Below, piece after piece: positions 46,501 to 54,734 of a DNA stretch of 64,000 bases. The notes beneath the pieces were generated by a model. That model was not told the origin of the DNA. It worked only from the letters and a program-made list of their open reading frames with translations, and made no database searches. Position 1 is the first letter of the stretch. Every line of letters begins with the position of its first letter. Both the position numbers and the translations under genes were made by a program. Source of the stretch: Schizophyllum amplum (Eukaryota > Basidiomycota > Agaricomycetes > Agaricales > Schizophyllaceae). The DNA lies in NCBI GenBank assembly GCA_007026445.1, contig VDMD01000005.1, forward strand, positions 496,001 to 560,000. Direction: 5' to 3'.

Positions 46501-47564
46501 ACGAGTTCAATCGCGTGATCCCACGGCTTCCGCTCGGGAAGGACGTCAAAGGACTCCTTCGAGAACACATCCATGAAGTCGTAGAAGTGCTCGGGAAGAG
46601 AGTCCTTGACGCTGCGAGGCGCGTTCTTGGCTGCCGCTTCTGCGAGGCGTTGGGAAGTTGTGGACGTGGCGCGGACGAATTCCTCTTGAGGCCAGATGTG
46701 CGTCATGTAAACACGGTCGCCATCCTCAACCTCGTCGTTGTCAGGAAAATCATCGGGCGAGTCGCAGCCAAAGATCTCCTCCGAAGAGGGGTCTTCGTCC
46801 TCAACTTCCTCCTCAAGCTCTACGACTCGCGGGTTCGGGCCCTCTTGGCAAGACCGTCGTTCGCGAGCCTCTCGCTGGTGCCGAGAACGGAGGGTCTGGA
46901 TTTCACTCCTAGCCTCGTTCTTGCACGTCCCACATTGCGAAGGGCAGCGAGAGAGCTTGAGCCTGCCGGACTGCCAGTCAATCTCGGGGTTGTGGTGCTT
47001 CAACCAGCCATGACCAAGGATGAGCGACTGCTTTCCTAGCTTGGTGACAGCAAGCACAACCCGCTCCGAATGACCGTTGTAACCGAGAACGACATCAACC
47101 ACCGCGTCTATACATCCGGCTTCGTTGGGCGTGCCATCAACGTTGAAGACCGGGATAGGACGTTGGAGACGGGTGGTGGGGATGCCATTCTGGGCGACAA
47201 AGTCCGTGTCGGCATAGCCAATACTGGTGGCGCCGGAGTCGATGAGCGCAGAGGTGGAGACCTTGCGCTGGTCGACAACCGACTGAAGCTCTACGCTGAT
47301 GCGGAGCGAGGTGGAGGAGGTCTCGACGGCGTTGACAACCAGGCGCTTGGGAAGACGACGCTCTAGGCGAGAGAGCTTGACGAAAGGCGTCTTCGGCAAG
47401 GCGGTTGGCGCGGTCGGCGGCGGCGACGATGGGGGTACGGCTTCGGAAACTACTTCGGCGCTCGGACGATGTGCAGGGGAGGGAGCATGCATAACATCAT
47501 CGTCATTTACGTACATGAGAGGCGCGAAGTAGTTACTGAACGGTCGGGAGGGCGTACCGCTCAC
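43530..47564 (-). CDS. pol: Gypsy pol polyprotein with chromodomain
   Basis: The open frame is 1,344 codons; the first ATG (MYVNDDD) is at about 47516. In order: aspartic protease (ALIDSGATS), reverse transcriptase (VQDYRALNNMTVKNRYPLP, FFGLTNSPATFQ, VYLDDILIY), RNase H (EADSSDYATGAV, YDKELLAI, WSDHKNLEYF), integrase zinc finger (HHDGQVTGHKG ... CDLCNRT), a DDE core (VDFIAELP, VISDRGPQF, QTDGQTERVNQE) and a chromodomain (VEQIVDSRFFGRGKKLQYKI, WYKGY, WEPAEY). The chromodomain suggests targeting to marked heterochromatin, as in the Tf1/MAGGY chromovirus group. No frame breaks are seen. Its start overlaps the gag stop. Confidence 0.96.
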   Translation of the reverse strand: MSGTPSRPFSNYFAPLMYVNDDDVMHAPSPAHRPSAEVVSEAVPPSSPPPTAPTALPKTPFVKLSRLERRLPKRLVVNAVETSSTSLRISVELQSVVDQRKVSTSALIDSGATSIGYADTDFVAQNGIPTTRLQRPIPVFNVDGTPNEAGCIDAVVDVVLGYNGHSERVVLAVTKLGKQSLILGHGWLKHHNPEIDWQSGRLKLSRCPSQCGTCKNEARSEIQTLRSRHQREARERRSCQEGPNPRVVELEEEVEDEDPSSEEIFGCDSPDDFPDNDEVEDGDRVYMTHIWPQEEFVRATSTTSQRLAEAAAKNAPRSVKDSLPEHFYDFMDVFSKESFDVLPERKPWDHAIELVPDAKPVNCKVYPVSPTEQKPLDEFIEENLRTGRIRPSKSPMASPVFFVKKKDGSLRLVQDYRALNNMTVKNRYPLPLINDLVNRLKDARYFTKLDVRWGFNNVRIREGDEWKAAFRTNRGLFEPMVMFFGLTNSPATFQTMMNDILHDLIMEGVVSVYLDDILIYTKTVEEHRRVTRIVLERLREYRLYLRADKCEFEKTRIEYLGVIISHNQVEMDPVKVAGVAEWPEPKDKKEVSSFLGFTNFYRRFIEGFSHLARPLFDLTRKDVPFRWTPEAQEAFDALKHRVTSSPVLVLPDDLRPFRVEADSSDYATGAVLSQLSDEDSKWHPVAFYSKSLSSVERNYEVYDKELLAIIRSLEEWRHFLEGAQHPVEIWSDHKNLEYFRVAHKLNRRQARWSLYLSRFDYTLHHRPGKSMGKPDALSRRADHDDGTGDNDNVILLKPETFVVAALSGLAVAGGEVDIVEDIKSSLAKDELDEPAMRAAQELRKSSTRSVRSAEWDQRDGLLYFRGKVYVPPTHDLRRRIVEQHHDGQVTGHKGRFKTLELVARNYWWPQMSRYIGQYTKTCDLCNRTKTRRHQPVGELKPTETPTKRWQGISVDFIAELPDAHGYDAIMVVVCRLGKRAHFIPCHTTIDAAGAARLFLREVWKHHGLPEDVISDRGPQFVAEFTRELYRLLGIKISASTSYHPQTDGQTERVNQELEGYLRLFISERQDDWDELIPMAEFAYNNAVHSSTQTTPFLLDTGRHPRMGFEPRRPRSNIEAVNDLVDRMKAADEEARAALSKAKDEYARYYNQRRAPVPVFQPGDKVWLDSSDIRTKVSKKLSHLWWGPFEVERAVGTHAYRLKLPPFMRRLHNVFPVVKLDPAPPDPIPGRIPPPPPEPELIDDEQEWEVEQIVDSRFFGRGKKLQYKIWYKGYPRHEAAWEPAEYADNALDKVTEFYRRHPAAVGNPHPSIRRLSSSSFATLFHPVSSADSAQSWRSQRRGAAA

Positions 47565-48763
47565 TCGCGACCGTTGCCGAAATCCTCCATCGTGGCGGCA
47601 CGGATCTCCTGCTCCACCAGGTCAGACAAAGCGGCGCGATACGCAGCCAGCTCGTCAGCGTGCTCGTCCGAGTACAGCTCCTCGACGTCCATGGCGCGAA
47701 CATCGGCGCGGTCCGGGCAGGCGTACGACAAGTGCCCAGTCCGGCCGCAGCGGCGACAGGTGACGGTGGCCAACGCGGTGGCGCGACGGCGACGAGTCGC
47801 GTCGATGTCCATGGGGACGCCGGGAGGGAGAGGGCGCTCGGCGACGGGAGCAGCAGCAGGCCTGGGGGCGGCGGCTGGAGCGCGCGGCGCGACATACTGG
47901 AAGGCGGTTTGGCGCGGGGCAGACGCGCGCGGCGCAGAGGGGGTCGTCGAGCTCGACTTGCCGGAGTGCTGCTTCCGGAAGATGCGGTGAGTGTCGTCGG
48001 CGAGCTCGGTCTTACGCGCGGCCACTTTCCAGGCGTTGAGATCGTCAGCGGCTGGGCCCCGGTACGCTTTGGAGAGGGAGCCTTCGATCTTGGGGTCCAG
48101 TCCGCGGCGGTACATCTTGACGACCGTGCGCTCGAGGTTGGTGAGGGGGACGTCGTTGAGGTCGACGAGGCCGGCGCGATGGGCGAGGTCGAGGAACTCC
48201 GACGTGTACGAGTCGACGTTGCGGCTGCCCTGGTGCCACGCGTCGGTGTCCTCGAGCACGAGGCGACAGCGTTCGGGCTCGTCCTCGTCCGTGAACTCGA
48301 GCTTGAATCCATCAACAAAGGCGGCCCAGTCGGCGTAGCGAGGCTGACCAGTCGCGGCCCCGGCCGCTACCGTGCGCTTCGCCCAGCGCAGGGCGCGGTC
48401 CGACGTGAAGTACGTCAGGATGTTGGTGATCTTCTCCTGGTCGTCCCTCCAGGTGTTCGCCGAGACGTAGAGCTCGACCTGATCCAAGAACGTCTGGCCC
48501 TTCGCGCGGTCGCCGTCGTAGGTGTCAGGAGGTGACGCCTTTGCGCGCGTGGTGTTGGAGGTGCGGGCAGTTGTAGCCTGGGGAGCGGGAGCGGGAGCGG
48601 GCGCGGGCTGCGTGATGAGATGGGAAACGAGGGTGGCCATCGTCTGCTGGAGCGCGTTGGAAGAGGCGATCTGCTCCTGCATGAGGGCCATCTGCTGCGC
48701 GACGTACTGCTCGAAGCCAGCAGGGGGGCCAGTGGGACCTTCCTCCTGCTCTGGGTCGTTCAT
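47561..48763 (-). CDS. gag: Gypsy gag protein
   Basis: 400 residues from MNDPEQEEGPTG. A Met/Gln-rich helix at the N-terminus is followed by a retrotransposon gag domain (DTYDGDRAKGQTFLDQVELY, WAAFVDGFKLEF, HQGSRNVDSYTSEF) and one CCHC zinc knuckle (CRRCGRTGHLSYAC) for RNA packaging. The stop TGA at 47563-47561 lies inside the opening GTGA of the pol frame, which is in the -1 frame. Pol is therefore made either by -1 frameshifting or by re-initiation at a downstream ATG. Confidence 0.94.
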   Translation of the reverse strand: MNDPEQEEGPTGPPAGFEQYVAQQMALMQEQIASSNALQQTMATLVSHLITQPAPAPAPAPQATTARTSNTTRAKASPPDTYDGDRAKGQTFLDQVELYVSANTWRDDQEKITNILTYFTSDRALRWAKRTVAAGAATGQPRYADWAAFVDGFKLEFTDEDEPERCRLVLEDTDAWHQGSRNVDSYTSEFLDLAHRAGLVDLNDVPLTNLERTVVKMYRRGLDPKIEGSLSKAYRGPAADDLNAWKVAARKTELADDTHRIFRKQHSGKSSSTTPSAPRASAPRQTAFQYVAPRAPAAAPRPAAAPVAERPLPPGVPMDIDATRRRRATALATVTCRRCGRTGHLSYACPDRADVRAMDVEELYSDEHADELAAYRAALSDLVEQEIRAATMEDFGNGRE

Positions 48764-48957
48764 GATTTCAGGAGGGGGGGCAGAAGCGAGGGAAGCGGGC
48801 GATGGCAGAGATAATGGAATATCAAGAGGGGGAGCGCTGATCGGGGAGTTTTCCGGTGATGCTGAGTCGGATGCAGAAGACTGGCTGTCCGAGGGTGCAG
48901 CGTAGGACGGAATGGTGGGCGATCAGAGCTCGGCCTTGGGGGGTAGACTTGTTTTGC

Positions 48958-49204
48958 TGTAAGGGCAACTCTCAGGAGTGACGTGCACCAGCAACGGTCA
49001 CAGATCTGCAGAGGGATCCAAAGTATGAATAAGACTATGTACTAGTACAGAGGATAGCCACGCACCTGCAGAGGGATCCAAAGAAAACAAGTCTAAGGAT
49101 CCTCTGCAGGCGATCACGAAAATCTCTCGACGCGTCACGTCACACCCCGGTCGGCCGGGCCCGGTCGACCGGAGTCACGGTCACCATAACGTCCCCTCAC
49201 ATCA
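48958..49204 (-). repeat. 5' LTR of the Gypsy element, shared with the truncated copy
   Basis: 247 bp. On its other side the pol end of a second copy follows directly, so one LTR serves two elements. Confidence 0.88.
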
Positions 49205-49842
49205 CCCCCCTCTAGGCAGCGGCGCCCCGACGCTGCGAACGCCAGGACTGGGCGGAATCGGCCGATGAGACGGGATGAAACAGGGTGGCAAAGGAGGAGG
49301 AGGAAAGACGACGAATGGAAGGGTGGGGGTTGCCAACGGCGGCGGGATGGCGGCGGTAGAACTCGGTGACCTTGTCAAGAGCGTTGTCAGCATATTCCGC
49401 TGGCTCCCAGGCGGCTTCGTGTCGCGGATACCCCTTATACCAGATCTTGTACTGTAACTTCTTGCCCCGGCCGAAGAAGCGACTGTCCACGATCTGTTCC
49501 ACCTCCCATTCCTGTTCATCGTCAATGAGCTCAGGCTCGGGCGGCGGCGGAGGTATGCGGCCTGGGATGGGGTCCGGAGGCGCTGGATCGAGCTTGACCA
49601 CTGGGAAGACATTGTGAAGGCGTCGCATGAATGGAGGAAGTTTGAGGCGGTAGGCGTGCGTCCCCACGGCGCGTTCGACCTCAAATGGCCCCCACCACAG
49701 GTGGCTGAGCTTCTTGGACACCTTGGTGCGAATGTCGGAGCTGTCCAACCAGACCTTGTCACCCGGCTGGAAGACTGGGACGGGCGCACGGCGCTGGTTG
49801 TAGTACCGGGCATACTCATCTTTGGCCTTGGAGAGTGCAGCG
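49205..49842 (-). pseudogene. truncated second Gypsy copy (3' end of pol)
   Basis: This segment repeats the last roughly 210 codons of pol, from AALSKAKDEYARYY to the stop, plus the polypurine tract. It is nearly identical to 43522-44160, with one fewer C in the tract. Homology breaks at 49842. The arrangement pol-LTR-element-LTR suggests recombination between LTRs of tandem copies. Confidence 0.88.
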
Positions 49843-49949
49843 AGCCTCGCATCAACAACCCCCAACATCTTAATAAATACATGATCGGCCCGAAACTCCC
49901 GCGCCCTCGGATTGAGGCAGGCTCGCCGACGCTGACGGGGACGAGTCTA

Positions 49950-50711
49950 GATGGCGTGGTACGGACGCCGTTGCCTCAACAATGTCCTCGGCAAAATCTT
50001 TTTCGTGACGCGTCACGTGTCACCTTCCAGATCTGCTCATGCGCCGGGTTCATCCACTCGCAAACCCTGACCTGGTGGCATCCGGCTAACTTCGTCGTCG
50101 GTTTGTTTTTCGACTGGCTCCTGATCGGCAACTTTGCTATCTTTCTCTACTTATAAGTGCTTTTCAGCTCATTTCGCGGGGGGTCTGCATCCCTGTGTGA
50201 GGCACTTGATTAGGGGCACAACTTGTGGGATAGCCTGCAGCAGGAGACGTACAGCTACTACGTGCAGCTGAATATCCTCGCGTAGAACATGAGTGCCGGG
50301 TAGTCCCTCTTGCGTGTAATTGCAGTCTCGTATGAAGTCGGTCCTCGACATGCGTACTTTCGCCGTCTTGCAACGGATTCATCTTCTGGTGCTAACCACC
50401 CCTCCCCAGGTCCATTAACACAAGGAGCATTCACCACTTCCCCTCCATCGCCTAGACATGCCCTAGCTCCAGAGTTTTACGAAACCATCTCGTCGCACCC
50501 CTCGTGGCCGATATTCATCTTCAATTACTTGGGTAATCCCGAGGTGGGCATCTTCGCGCGCGCGAAGCTTGGCAGGGCAAGGCAGGCTGCTGCTGCGAGT
50601 GTGGACGGTGTAGCGCGGAAAGCAAATAGCGTTGTGGCAAAAGCTTACGGCGCTGCGGAGAACGGCCACGCGGAGAAAGCGAACGGTGGTGGGACGACAA
50701 ACGAAGTTTGA
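49950..50711 (+). pseudogene. desaturase pseudogene, right fragment
   Basis: Resuming at GATGGCGTG, this reads CLNNVLGKIFF, then after a small disruption GFIHSQTLTWWHPANFVVG, LFFDWLLIGNF, then a stop. Further on comes PEFYETISSHPSWP, then YLGNPEVGIFARAK and a low-complexity tail. All parts follow the DES1 order, but stops and indels are frequent and the third histidine box is lost. The upstream bases 49843-49949 belong either to a transposon end or to weakly similar DES sequence. Confidence 0.85.
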
Positions 50712-50894
50712 ACTGTGACCAAAGGCAAACGGCGTCACCGCGTGCAACACGCCTAGAGGCCTAGAGAACGACGGCAGCCAAGTATGACATCAGGAATCGT
50801 GGAAATGGTATCAATATTGATAATCAAGTAGTCTGCTGTCTAGATTACACTTAGCTGCTCTGCCTAGGCGCTATGGCATGTAGACAACTGATTG

Positions 50895-51995
50895 TCAGTG
50901 GACACGTATAGCTGCAACGGTGGGCACAGTTCGCTTCCTCGCTTCGCTAGCCTGCAGTCGAGCAGCTCTGATTGCAGCCACCTGCTTGTCCGCCTCCCGT
51001 GTCGCGCACTCCATGAGATATTGCTGCGTAGCCTTTTCGTTCGCAGCTTGAACCTCGGGGTCCGCCTCAGGTCCGAAAGCTGTGTGATTTGTGAGCGAAG
51101 GCGGAACCAGGAAGCGCTAAACACGTACATGCGCCCATCCCAAAGAATCTAACAATGACCGCGATATTGTGAAGCTCGTTGCATCCAAATATATGTGGCG
51201 CGGGAGGTGTCGTGTATGGCTTCATCTCCATATTGAGGTGGCATCTATGCCTTTCGGCCGTGGAGAAGTCGATGATGAAGGCTTTCTCGCGCTCTCTATC
51301 GTAGAGGAGGTGTCTGTACTCCTTGTCTATGAGGTCGTTATGCACGCAGCCAATGTCGTGGACAGCTTTGAGTGATTGCATGATGTTGAGCCTATTCGAG
51401 AATTGACATTGATGAGTACATCAACTCGTCGCAGAAATAAACACAAGACGCACCGTCTGTCTGCTCTTTCCAGCCGCGGATCGACCACCGCTCGCACGTA
51501 GGGTTCGCCGGCCCATTCCATGATCGCGCAAGCCACAGTAGCGCCCCAAGAGGTCCGGCCGAACCAAACACCGTAGTGTTTCGGGACAGCAATGCCTTGC
51601 AGCTTGTTCAGGTGTTGGTGGTAGAAGAGAGCCTCTCGGCGGAAGTTCTCCCTGAAGCAGTCGCCGAGGTGTCCGGTCTCGACATTGAAGGCCACCTTGA
51701 GCGCGAAGCGCTGGCGAGGGGCGGATGGGTGACTTCGCTTCGTCTCCGCAGGGAATATGAGCGCAGAGCGCGAGAACCACTTGTTGCATGATGTGCTATA
51801 CTCCTCAAAAGGGAGGGTTCTATCGCGTATGCGAGGTAGTGTTGTGATGAGGCGAGCTTCAGGAAGAGTGTGGAAACAATTCTCGTCTATTCCCTTCCGG
51901 CCGTATTTGATAGGGCGAAGGATGATAGCAGAGTCTGCACCAGCAAATTTGATGACGACGCCGGGTTTGCCCCCGAGAAGCGGCTGCTGAGGCAT
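50895..51995 (-). CDS. K3, atypical kinase-like protein with catalytic Asp kept
   Basis: Three exons, 51995-51454, 51391-51129 and 51079-50895, join in phase to 329 residues, with the same intron positions and phases as K1 and K2. It opens MPQQPLLGGKPG. The VAIK Lys is in RFALKVAF, the hinge is IMEWAGEPY, the loop HDIGCVHNDLIDKE carries Asp after HN, and IIDFSTA stands for DFG. Thus, of the three paralogues only K3 has the usual set of Lys, loop Asp and metal Asp, and may be an active enzyme. No Asn five residues after the loop Asp is seen, so it is atypical even so. The C-terminal charged helix (DPEVQAANEKATQQYL) ends IRVH. It is divergent from P2 across about 310 bp. Confidence 0.86.
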
Positions 51996-52059
51996 GATGA
52001 TGGTGGTTCGAGTCGAAGTTCAAGAATCAAGTGGCTTACGTTGCTTGCTGTTGATCGAA

Positions 52060-52068
52060 CATCACGTG
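52060..52068 (-). promoter_or_regulatory. CACGTGATG motif upstream of K3
   Basis: On the minus strand the motif lies 64 nt before the K3 ATG. The extended context GCGGCCACGTGATG matches K2. Confidence 0.55.
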
Positions 52069-52261
52069 GCCGCGTATTGATTGCATCACATATGATCAGA
52101 TCACGCAGCCGCATTGTCCGTTGATTGTCCGTCACATTTAGGCCGACCTCATGGCGCTTGCTCCTCCCAGGCTCCTCCCATACTCGACTTGGTCCCAAAT
52201 GCTGATGCTTTGTGAATGCTATTCTTGCCCGCTGCGTCTTTGTCTTTGTCCGACAAGTCTC

Positions 52262-52269
52262 TATATAAT
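52262..52269 (+). promoter_or_regulatory. TATA-like box of P2
   Basis: TATATAAT about 36-43 nt before the P2 ATG, in the same CTATATAA context as P1. Confidence 0.6.
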
Positions 52270-52304
52270 GGGGTCACAGCTATGTATCCGTGCAAGCCCT
52301 CCAG

Positions 52305-54456
52305 ATGCCCAAAAGTTCTCCTCAGTCAACGCTTGATGACGCCTCTGACCGACTGCATGCAGCAAAAGAACAGCTGAAGAATATTTTACATGCGTCACCA
52401 TCTGACGCTTCACCTCTTTTTGTCAACCTCAGATCTGTGCTCGTACACGTCAACGCCTGTGCGGACATCGTTGATACCTTGCAAGAGCAGCAGGAGAGCG
52501 TTCCACCCATTATATACAGCGACGATCCAGAATTCCTCAAGAACGAGTTGGTTGGTACAATCGCGAGCATACCCGCTTCACCTGGTCGTTTGTTGAGGCG
52601 CGTGAATAATTTTGTTCTCAGCAGATCTGTGCATCATTAACGCAGACCACAGAGACAGGCTGGTAGCGCAAGTAGTAGATGCACTTCCCGGTCTGGACCT
52701 ATCGGTCGATAGTGGAGGTTTTGACGAATCTGGCCCTGGCCTGTGAGTCTATCATCGTCTCTTTGCGTACACATAGTGCTCACTCGTGGGATTACACAGC
52801 GAATCCTTGCAATGGGATGAGCCTGAGCTTCCATACGAAGGCGAATCTGCGGAGGTTGCCTTTGTAGCTGCTGAACTGGCAGTAGAAGACCCTTCTGATA
52901 ACAGCATTCCACCGGTGGCAAACTTCACGCAGGAATGCGAGACAGTGGAAGAATTCGACAGATTTCGCCCGCATATCCTCGAAGAGATCAGTAGCGAAGA
53001 TCCTTCATTCGCCTTCGGCGAGGAAGGTTGCGACACCTCTACGAGTGTCGATGAAGCAGAGCTTCTGTTAAGACTGCCATCTAATGTCGCACTATCCGAC
53101 GCCTCGCTAGGCGACGAAGATGACGACTCGCAGTTATCCTCCGCTATCGACACCCCTGCAGTGCCAACCATTGTCCCGTCTCCTTCGCTCACGCCCTGAG
53201 GCAAAGTTGCTGGGCTACTCCACTATGTCGCGACCTGCCAGCGAGACATGCCGATGTTGTCCGTTTTGTGTGCGCTCGCAGCGCGGACGCCACAAACCGC
53301 ACAACTCTCGGACAGATATCAAGGCGGTCACAGCCGTCGTCTGCGAAAGGTCGAAGCCGCGATCCCCAAGAAATTTCGACTTGATAAGATTGTATACTGC
53401 GAGGAGCTTGGCGATTATGTTGAGCAGGTGGCCTACACTGCTTTCTTGCGGCCTGGCTCGGACCCCACCGACGAGAGCCTGTTAACGAGAAAGATCGTCA
53501 AGAAGGCTTTCGCGGCACAGCTGGAAACAGGAGGGGGCTCGCCGCTGAGCGAGGTCGATCGTGCTACCATTCTCAGCGTGCAAAAGTGCATGGTCTACAT
53601 ACTATCGTGCGCTCGAGAAGCTGATATCGAACATCACTGCCGCCGCGTCCACGGAGAGATCTTGACCCTTGCTTTGATTCGAGCTCTCGTGCTGGGCTAT
53701 TACATGCGCAACGGCTCGAGCTCACTCGCCAAGGACTTCGAGGGTGATACGATTCCTGGGGTTCGCGCTACGCCGGACCTTGAAGACATCTATGGACCCG
53801 GTGCCAATGCGCAGTTCGCTACAGAAATCAAGGCAATCCTGAAGGAGACGTTCATTTACCAGCTACTCGGAATCTTTGGTGAGCATGTGGACGACCTGGT
53901 GGAGCAGCTTCGTCAGTGCCCCGGTTATGCGCACGGATTCCGATGGCCTTCCGAGACAGCCTACATGGACACCAATATTCAGAAGGTCGTCCAAGTCTAT
54001 ACCTCGATGTTTTACAAGAAGTACCTGCTCATGGAACTGTCTAACAACAACCATTCCATATTCTTTTATCGTTCGTCTCTGGACAGCACGACGCTGTACA
54101 TTTCCCGCGTTTACACTACACCCAACCACAAGCCAGACGGCACGGACGCGTCCGCGGGTAAGGTGCCGGACTGTATGACCAATCTGACGAGATTCGCGAT
54201 GCGATATATCGTCGGTCATCCGGAGCTCTTCGACGCCCTTGCGAAGCTGATACCAGAGCCCCAGACCAAGCACTTCGAGGTTGCAACCGCAGTCCCGGGG
54301 CCTGCTGTCGGCGTTGACCACAGCACTCTCTGGAGGCACGGTCGATCGTTTTACATGGAGGCGGAAGTAGAGCAAGATGGCCCAGCAAACGTTCGACGCA
54401 GTGAACGCATACTGCAAGGTCGTGCTCGGCAGGCAGCAGCGGTTCCGCAGAACTAG
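52305..54456 (+). pseudogene. P2, homologue of P1 with an in-frame stop
   Basis: From ATG 52305 (MPKSSPQS), this has the same plan as P1: N-terminal helices (DDASDRLHAAKEQLKNIL, VLVHVNACADIVDTL), an SPGR motif, an acidic middle (GDEDDDSQLSS) and a long C-terminal domain (SCAREADIEHHCRRVHGEIL, ATPDLEDIYG, VQVYTSMFYKKYLLMELSN, LDSTTLYISRVY, LTRFAMRYIVGHPEL). After SPSLTP a TGA at 53197-53199 interrupts a frame that otherwise continues unbroken as GKVAGLLHYVA to the end at 54456; P1 has SLTPFDPVAALLRLVA here. The C-terminal domain remains open for 400 codons. The splice joining exons 1 and 2 near 52600-52660 could not be fixed in phase with good sites. It could be a recent pseudogene, two separate proteins or a sequence error. 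Confidence 0.75.
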
Positions 54457-54734
54457 AGTTACTGATACGTTACTGACAGAAAAGCCATCCATACAATGTA
54501 CTTACTTACTTATATTGTTTTGTGCAATTGGATCATAATCAACCACATACACACTGTCGTCGAGCTTCTACACTGTTTTCCGACGAGTTTAGGATAGCTG
54601 CGTGACGTGACCGTTGATGAACAGACATCACTGTCACATGCAATAAGTACTTAAATATCCACGTGACCGCGGACTCCGGAGTGCGGTCCGGAAGGAGGCG
54701 CCTGGCGAGGCGCGAGCACTCGCCTCACGCGACC
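54457..54734. promoter_or_regulatory. probable promoter region of the LRR gene
   Basis: 278 bp downstream of P2. It holds a CACGTG core at about 54660. The frame upstream of 54735 is open to 54663, so a longer N-terminus is possible. Confidence 0.35.

Larger units (their letters stand above)
43275..49204 (-). mobile_element. full-length Ty3/Gypsy chromovirus retrotransposon
   Basis: The element is 5,930 bp between two 247-bp LTRs (43275-43521 and 48958-49204). On the minus strand each LTR starts TGATGTGAGG and ends CCCTTACA. The polypurine tract AGAGGGGGGG lies between the pol stop and the 3' LTR. Gag and pol are both open, so the element may be young and possibly active. Target duplications cannot be judged, because the right LTR runs straight into a second, truncated Gypsy copy. 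Confidence 0.92.
36862..49842. mobile_element. nested transposon island inside the desaturase pseudogene
   Basis: Thirteen kilobases of repeats separate the two halves of the desaturase copy. It contains, in order, a subterminal hairpin, a fold-back element, a GC-rich unidentified stretch, an LTR element with a single ORF, a Ty3/Gypsy element and a truncated Gypsy fragment. The 9-mer GATGGCGTG borders both sides (36853-36861 and 49950-49958), which could be a target-site duplication of an outer DNA transposon. The DES1 gene itself has GATGGAGTG here. Confidence 0.75.

Noticed and set aside
47660..48535. 291-codon plus-strand ORF opposite gag
   Set aside because: GC-rich codons create open antisense frames; gag on the minus strand has the zinc knuckle and gag domain.
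36853..49958. GATGGCGTG as a proven 9-bp target duplication
   Set aside because: It is suggestive, but DES1 itself has GATGGAGTG there, and bases just before 49950 weakly resemble DES1. I kept it only as a hypothesis.
53248..54456. P2 C-terminal half as an independent gene starting at 53248
   Set aside because: Homology to P1 continues upstream of this Met and across the TGA, so a broken long gene is the better description.
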